DNA from: JBGPTF01 sp041490445
Lineage (GTDB): Bacteria > Acidobacteriota > Terriglobia > Acidiferrales > UBA7541
Assembly: GCA_041490445.1 (NCBI GenBank)
Contig: JBGPTF010000003.1
Span: 62,001-126,000, forward strand
Direction of reading: 5' to 3'
Length of the DNA: 64,000 bases
The translations under genes were made by a program, and so were the position numbers. The first letter of the stretch is position 1. Every line of letters starts with the position of its first letter. The notes below the pieces were generated by a model that was not told the DNA's origin, did no database searches, and saw only the letters and a program-made list of their open reading frames with translations. Below are positions 59,487 to 64,000 of the stretch, piece by piece.

Positions 59487-60779
59487 ATGTTTGCACGCCT
59501 CGTAGGCGAATCGTTCGTCCGTAACCCGCGCCGCAAGCTGCTGACCGCGGCGGCGCTGATGTTTGGGATGGCGGTGGCGACGGCGACGTTTACCTTGGCG
59601 CTCGACGTGGGCGACCGGCTGGCGCGAGAATTCCGCAGCCTGGGCGCCAACCTGCTGGTTACGCCGAAGTCCGACACGCTCCCGCTTGAAATCGGCGGCG
59701 TGGATTACCGGGCGGTGGATGAAGGCGCCTACCTTCCTGAAGACGAACTGGGAAAACTGAAGACGATTTTCTGGCGGCACAACATCGTGGGATTCACGCC
59801 GTTTCTCGATGTGCCGGTGCGGGTGAGCGTGGTGCGCGGGAAGGGCAGCGCGAAGAAGGTGCAGGCGATCCTCATCGGCACCTGGCGTCAACACGCAGTG
59901 CCAGTGCCGGATGGCAGCACCTTCACAACGGGAACAGCTCTGACACATCCCTGGTGGAAGATTCGCGGGCGATGGTTCGGGGACGCCACAACTGAATGCG
60001 CGGTGGGCGCGGCGCTGGCGGCGCGCTACGGGATCGAGCCCGGCGATACGGTCGAGCTGGACTCCGGGATGAGAACGATCCTTCTCCCGGTGACCGGTAT
60101 CGTTTCGACGGGCGGCCAGGAAGATCAAGCCGTGATGGGACCGCTTTCACTGGCGCAAGCGCTCACCGGCGGGCAGAAGAAATTCCGGCGGCTCTTCGTA
60201 AGCGCACTGACGAAACCCGATGATGCTTTCTCGCAGAAAGATCCCGGAACGATGACACCCACCGAATACGACCGGTGGTATTGCTCGCCGTACATTTCCT
60301 CGATCGGCCACCAGATTCAAGAGGTCTTTCCCGGCACGGACGTACGGCCGATCCGGCGCGTAGCAGAGACGGAGGGCCGCATCCTTTCGCGCGTTGGCGC
60401 GCTGCTCTGGCTGGTGACGCTGGCGGCGCTGGTGGCGGCGGGTCTGGCGGTGGCGGCCACGTCGGCGACGACGGTGCTCGAGCGGCGCACCGAGGTGGGC
60501 TTGATGAAAGCGCTCGGAGCGACCAATGGACTTGTCTCCGCGATTTTCCTGGGCGAACAATTGCTTCTCGCGCTTGCCGGCGGCGCGGTGGGTTTCGTCC
60601 TCGGTGCGGGTCTTGCACGGATGCTCGGTGAGAGCGTTTTCGGTGCGCCTTCGACGCCGCGGGCAATCCTGTTCCCAGTGATTCTGGCGCTGGCGGCGCT
60701 GGTGGCGTTCGCGGGCAGCCTGGTGCCGCTGCGCCGCGCGGCGCATTTCCAGCCCGCGCCGATCCTGAGGGGGGAGTGA
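59487..60779 (+). CDS. MacB/FtsX-type ABC permease (first)
   Basis: 430 residues. N-terminal helix RKLLTAAALMFGMAVATATF, a periplasmic MacB_PCD-like domain (about 50-280), and three C-terminal helices (LLWLVTLAALVAAGLAVAAT, LGEQLLLALAGGAVGFVLGA, ILFPVILALAALVAFAGSLV) with the FtsX signature ERRTEVGLMKALGATNGLVS. Ends ILRGE. Overlaps the next permease by 4 nt (ATGA). By position it is the counterpart of the Cj1661/1662-type permeases that accompany FTR1-like transporters; it probably forms a heterodimer with the second permease. Confidence 0.9.
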   Translation: MFARLVGESFVRNPRRKLLTAAALMFGMAVATATFTLALDVGDRLAREFRSLGANLLVTPKSDTLPLEIGGVDYRAVDEGAYLPEDELGKLKTIFWRHNIVGFTPFLDVPVRVSVVRGKGSAKKVQAILIGTWRQHAVPVPDGSTFTTGTALTHPWWKIRGRWFGDATTECAVGAALAARYGIEPGDTVELDSGMRTILLPVTGIVSTGGQEDQAVMGPLSLAQALTGGQKKFRRLFVSALTKPDDAFSQKDPGTMTPTEYDRWYCSPYISSIGHQIQEVFPGTDVRPIRRVAETEGRILSRVGALLWLVTLAALVAAGLAVAATSATTVLERRTEVGLMKALGATNGLVSAIFLGEQLLLALAGGAVGFVLGAGLARMLGESVFGAPSTPRAILFPVILALAALVAFAGSLVPLRRAAHFQPAPILRGE

Positions 60780-61915
60780 TGTTCGCGCGGCTGCTGTGGC
60801 AATTGTTGCACGCGAATCGCGGCCGGCTGGTGGTCGCGTTGCTGGCATTGACCAGCGGCGCGGCAGTGATTTCCGCGCTGGTGAATCTCGACCTCGACGT
60901 CGGGCACAAGATGACGCAGGAATTCCGCACGCTGGGGGCGAATCTGGTGGTGGAGCCACCGCGCGCGGCGATTGGCGCGAGCGCGGTAGCCCCGGCGCTG
61001 ATGGACGAATCCGTGCTCGGCGTGATGGCAACACAGCGGTCTCCGGAACTGGTGGCGGCTGCGCCGTTTCTCTATGTGGTCGCGCGGACGAGTACCGGGC
61101 AGCCCGTTGTGCTTGCGGGAACGTGGCTGGATGAGATGCAGCGGCTCGAACCGTGGTGGAAGGTGCAGGGAGAACGGGCCGCCTCGCGTGAGGACGCGGC
61201 GCACTGCATGATCGGCGGGAACGCCGCGCGGCTGTTGAAGGCCGCGCCGGGAAGCGAGATCGAGCTGCGCTACGGCGGGCGGTCGGCGAAGCTGACGGTC
61301 ACAGGAATCGTCACCGCGGGCGGCACAGAAGACAACCAGATCTTCGTCAATCTGCCGGTGGCGCAGCAACTGGCGGGACTCGCCGAGAAAATCGGCGTCG
61401 TGCAGGTCAGCGTCAACGGATCGGCGGCGCAAATTGACGCGTTTGCGCGGCGGCTGGCCGCCGCCCTGCCCGCGCTCGAAGTGCGGCCGATCCGGCAGGT
61501 GACGGAGGCGGAAGGCCAACTGCTCGGCCGCATCCAACTGCTGATTCTCTCCATGGTGCTTCTCATCCTCGTGCTGACGGGGCTGTGCGTGCTCGCGACA
61601 ATGACCGCGCTGGCGATGGAGCGCCGCACCGACGTGGGCTTGATGAAAGCGATTGGCGGATCGATCACGCGTGTGGTCGGATTGTTCCTGGCCGAAGTGG
61701 GCGTGCTGGGCGCGGCCGGCGGGGTGATCGGCTATTTCGCGGGGATCTGGCTTTCACGATGGATGGGAGAGCGCGTGTTCGGCACGGCAATATCCGCACG
61801 CCTGAGCGTGCTGCCGCTGACGGTGGCGCTGATGGTCGGCGTAGCGCTTCTCGGGGCCATGCCGCTGCGCCTGCTTGGAAGGGTGCGTCCAGCAGTCATT
61901 CTGAGGGGAGAATGA
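60776..61915 (+). CDS. MacB/FtsX-type ABC permease (second)
   Basis: 379 residues, paralogous to the preceding gene: RLVVALLALTSGAAVISALV, TQEFRTLGANLVVEPPRAAI, C-terminal LLILSMVLLILVLTGLCVLA, MERRTDVGLMKAIGGSITRV, GVLGAAGGVIGYFAGIWLSR, terminating VILRGE like its partner. The periplasmic domain is smaller. Stop codon overlaps the ATG of the ATPase gene (ATGATG). Tandem paralogues with the same C-terminus suggest an old duplication. Confidence 0.9.
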   Translation: MMFARLLWQLLHANRGRLVVALLALTSGAAVISALVNLDLDVGHKMTQEFRTLGANLVVEPPRAAIGASAVAPALMDESVLGVMATQRSPELVAAAPFLYVVARTSTGQPVVLAGTWLDEMQRLEPWWKVQGERAASREDAAHCMIGGNAARLLKAAPGSEIELRYGGRSAKLTVTGIVTAGGTEDNQIFVNLPVAQQLAGLAEKIGVVQVSVNGSAAQIDAFARRLAAALPALEVRPIRQVTEAEGQLLGRIQLLILSMVLLILVLTGLCVLATMTALAMERRTDVGLMKAIGGSITRVVGLFLAEVGVLGAAGGVIGYFAGIWLSRWMGERVFGTAISARLSVLPLTVALMVGVALLGAMPLRLLGRVRPAVILRGE

Positions 61916-62988
61916 TGGCGACGCTCGTGGATGTCGCGAACCTGACAAAACAGTATGGCGCGGTGCGCGCGCTCGACGGCGTCAGCTTGACGGTAGAAGC
62001 GGGCGAATGGATTGCCATCATGGGCCCGTCGGGCTCGGGCAAGACGACGCTCATTAATATTCTGGGCGGGCTTGACACGTCGACAAGTGGCCGCGCGGTG
62101 GTGGACGGCGTAGACGTGGCGCATCTCGATGAGGCCGGGCTGACTCGCTATCGCGCCGAGAAGGTCGGCTTCGTTTTTCAGCAGTTTTACCTGGTGCCGT
62201 ATCTGACGGCGCTCGAAAACGTGATGTTGGCGCAGTATTTTCACAGCACCACCGACGAACCGGAAGCTCGTGAGGCGTTGCGGCGCGTCGGGCTGGGCGA
62301 CCGGCTCGAACATCTGCCGTCGCAACTTTCCGGGGGCGAACAGCAGCGCGTGGCGGTGGCGCGTTCGCTGATCAATCATCCCAAGCTGATTCTGGCTGAC
62401 GAGCCGACCGGAAACTTGGACGAGAAGAACGAAGAAATTGTCGTGAACCTGTTTCGCGACCTGCACGCCGAAGGACACACGATTCTGCTTGTCACACACG
62501 ACCCAGCGATCGGCGGACTGGCGGACCGGCGGATTGATCTGGCACATGGCCGGCTGGCGCAGATCACGACGTTTTCGACGGAAGACGAAGTCCGCTTCGA
62601 TCACCTGCTCGAAGAAATCTGGGTGTGCGGCGAGGAAGGGATGTCCGCACGACTCGATCAGCTCCGCACGGCGGGCGTCATTGATCCGGTGCGGACCGTC
62701 CGGCGGCTGGCTGATCTGGGCTTTGTGTTGATCCGCGATTCGGACGTGAAGTTGACCTCGCGGGGGGAAGGACGCGCGCGCGACATTGTGAGACGGCATC
62801 GCCTGGCGGAGCGGCTTTTCACCGACACGTTTTCGATTCCCGGTTCGGAAGCCGACACGCAAGCATGCAAGTTCGAGCACATCATCAGCCCGGAGCTCGA
62901 CCAGAAAATCTGCGCTTTCCTCGGACACCCGAAGACCTGTCCGCATGGAAACCCCATTCCGCCCGGCCCGTGCTGCCCTTCTCACTGA
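61915..62988 (+). CDS. ABC ATPase fused to a DtxR-type metal-dependent repressor domain
   Basis: 357 residues from ATG 61915 (GAGGGGAG upstream; ATG 61912 also possible). ABC part 1-about 215: Walker A MGPSGSGKTTLINIL, LSGGEQQRVAVARSL, LILADEPTGNLDEKN, LLVTHDPAIGG. Then a winged-helix segment (about 222-290: LEEIWVCGEEGMSARLDQL, VRTVRRLADLGFVLIRDSDV, KLTSRGEGRA) and the DtxR dimer/metal domain: RRHRLAERLF (H295, E299 as DtxR H79/E83), TQACKFEHIIS (C318, E321, H322 as DtxR C102/E105/H106, with D314 where DtxR has H98), and a PHGNPIPPG tail plus CC..H. Both halves look complete. Confidence 0.88.
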   Translation: MATLVDVANLTKQYGAVRALDGVSLTVEAGEWIAIMGPSGSGKTTLINILGGLDTSTSGRAVVDGVDVAHLDEAGLTRYRAEKVGFVFQQFYLVPYLTALENVMLAQYFHSTTDEPEAREALRRVGLGDRLEHLPSQLSGGEQQRVAVARSLINHPKLILADEPTGNLDEKNEEIVVNLFRDLHAEGHTILLVTHDPAIGGLADRRIDLAHGRLAQITTFSTEDEVRFDHLLEEIWVCGEEGMSARLDQLRTAGVIDPVRTVRRLADLGFVLIRDSDVKLTSRGEGRARDIVRRHRLAERLFTDTFSIPGSEADTQACKFEHIISPELDQKICAFLGHPKTCPHGNPIPPGPCCPSH

Positions 62989-63036
62989 ATACGTCGCAAA
63001 GTTGTACGTGCAAAAGCACGGTAGAATAAGGGAGCG

Positions 63037-63429
63037 ATGCCGATCCCTACCGATGTCCGGAAAAAGCCGATGGAAGTGAAGGTGCATGTTTCGACCGGCG
63101 CGGGCGTGGACATCATCTGGTCGGACGGGCACGCGAGCCACTACGATTTTCCGTACTTGCGCGACCATTGTCCCTGCGCGCTGTGCAATGACGAACGGGA
63201 GAAAAAGTCACGCCTGGGAAGCTCGGTGGGAAGTTCAGCGGTGCTGCCCATGTTTAAGCCGAAGGCCACGGCGCGCACGGCGGCGGCAGTGGGGAACTAT
63301 GCGCTGCAAATCCAATTCTCCGACAGCCACTCGACCGGGATTTACAGCTTCGAATATCTGCGAGAGATTTGTCCCTGCAGCGCGTGCGCCAGCGCGTTCC
63401 GTTCGAAGTCCGCATCACCCACAACCTGA
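63037..63429 (+). CDS. DUF971 / GBBH-like N-terminal domain protein
   Basis: 130 residues. Two copies of a Cys pattern: YLRDHCPCALCNDEREK and YLREICPCSACASAFRS, with the LxIxxSDGHxSxYDF core (IIWSDGHASHYDFPYLRDHC) of the DUF971/gamma-butyrobetaine-hydroxylase N domain, a zinc-ribbon-like fold found alone or near Fe-S assembly (Mrp/Suf) genes. TAGAAT 9 nt before the ATG makes a leaderless start possible; a GGGAG lies too near the ATG to be a normal ribosome site. A CGTGC-AAAA-GCACG hairpin precedes it. Confidence 0.85.
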   Translation: MPIPTDVRKKPMEVKVHVSTGAGVDIIWSDGHASHYDFPYLRDHCPCALCNDEREKKSRLGSSVGSSAVLPMFKPKATARTAAAVGNYALQIQFSDSHSTGIYSFEYLREICPCSACASAFRSKSASPTT

Positions 63430-63486
63430 TCGTCTTTTCTTTCCCCGGATTCCATCGTATAGTGCTTTTCCGCGTCTCAACTATTC

Positions 63487-64000
63487 ATGAACCTGATTCC
63501 CAAGTCTCTTTCCCAACCGCGCCGGCGTGCCGTGCAGGTTCTCGTGGCCACGACGGCCATGCTCAGCTTCATTTCGTTCTGGCGCGCTGCGGCCATCGTG
63601 CTCAACGACCTGGCTTCGTCGGCCTACTACGCGGGCGGCGAAGCGGAAGGGTTCATCGGAAAGACCGCGCCATGGTTCATCCTGGCCATCATGCTGTTCT
63701 CCTACGCGGTGCGCGCGATTTACGTGGAGAGCTGCGCGATGTTCGTCCGCGGCGGAGTGTACCGGGTGGTGAAGGAAGCGCTGGGCGGCACGATGGCGAA
63801 GATTTCCGTTTCAGCGCTGATGTTCGATTACATCCTCACCGGGCCGATCAGCGGCGTGGCGGCGGGGCAGTACGTTGTCGGCGTGACCAATGAGCTGCTC
63901 GCGTACGCCCATATTCAGACAACTGTGCCATCGGGGTTCGGGGCCGCGCTGATCGCGATCGCCGTCACGCTGTATTTCTGGTGGCAGAACGTGAAGGGCA
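63487..64000 (+). CDS. APC-superfamily amino-acid permease (3' end outside window)
   Basis: First 171 residues; frame still open at the window edge. Membrane segments visible: VQVLVATTAMLSFISFWRAA AIVLNDL, FILAIMLFSYAVRAIYVESC, ISVSALMFDYILTGPISGVA, SGFGAALIAIAVTLYFWWQN. The GGVYRVVKEALGG loop and DYILTGPISG recall APC/POT-type transporters. ATG 63487; a TATAGT hexamer at 63458-63463 may be its -10. Substrate not determinable from the fragment. Confidence 0.85.
   Translation, partial: MNLIPKSLSQPRRRAVQVLVATTAMLSFISFWRAAAIVLNDLASSAYYAGGEAEGFIGKTAPWFILAIMLFSYAVRAIYVESCAMFVRGGVYRVVKEALGGTMAKISVSALMFDYILTGPISGVAAGQYVVGVTNELLAYAHIQTTVPSGFGAALIAIAVTLYFWWQNVKG

Overview
The window is about 64 kb of GC-rich, densely coding chromosomal DNA. 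Several things point to a Gram-negative, didermic Acidobacteriota-type organism (inferred, not proven): a BamA/Skp/Lol outer-membrane set, TonB and secretin proteins, paired ECF sigma/zinc-finger anti-sigma genes each followed by DUF4097 adhesin-like proteins, and the order lysS-lolC/E-lolD-clpC-bamA-skp. No rRNA, tRNA, CRISPR array, prophage or intact insertion sequence was found.

Layout. 0-10 kb: end of an HU/IHF gene, HIT hydrolase, acyl-CoA dehydrogenase, a UvrC-like protein with a degenerate nuclease motif, aldo/keto reductase, alpha/beta hydrolase, two PilZ genes flanking a 25-bp tandem repeat, a HAD hydrolase, a class V aminotransferase and ketopantoate reductase. 10-15 kb (minus strand): TonB-family protein, rsmD, recG. 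15-26 kb: two facing stress modules. The plus-strand one is sigma / HEAT-repeat anti-sigma / DUF4097 / DUF4097 / PDZ. The minus-strand one is sigma / anti-sigma / DUF4097 / aroK / secreted protein, with every junction overlapping by 4 nt. 26-40 kb: lysS and the envelope-assembly run (lol, clpC, bamA, a beta-propeller lipoprotein, skp). 40-48 kb: a visibly less GC-rich accessory stretch with a single-chain restriction-modification enzyme, a small Cys-rich protein, a Crp/Fnr regulator, gene-poor DNA and a TPR protein. 48-55 kb: the translation/transcription operon rimP-nusA-infB-ylxP-rbfA-truB behind a promoter and an attenuator-like hairpin. 55-63 kb: a secretin-like protein divergent from a four-gene iron-uptake operon. 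63-64 kb: a DUF971 protein and a partial APC-type amino-acid permease.

The two most unusual items are neighbours. (1) A secretin-family protein has a complete seven-repeat FG-GAP (integrin-type) beta-propeller inserted inside the secretin domain (55114-58080). (2) In the divergent operon, FTR1 is fused to DUF2318 and is followed by two MacB-like permeases and an ABC ATPase fused at its C-terminus to a complete DtxR-type metal-sensing repressor (58193-62988). That gives an iron transporter whose motor subunit carries what looks like its own regulator. A 12-bp palindrome between promoter and start codon is a candidate operator.

Starts were chosen by Shine-Dalgarno spacing, overlap and signal-peptide logic. 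All domain calls come from reading motifs by eye, with no database search.
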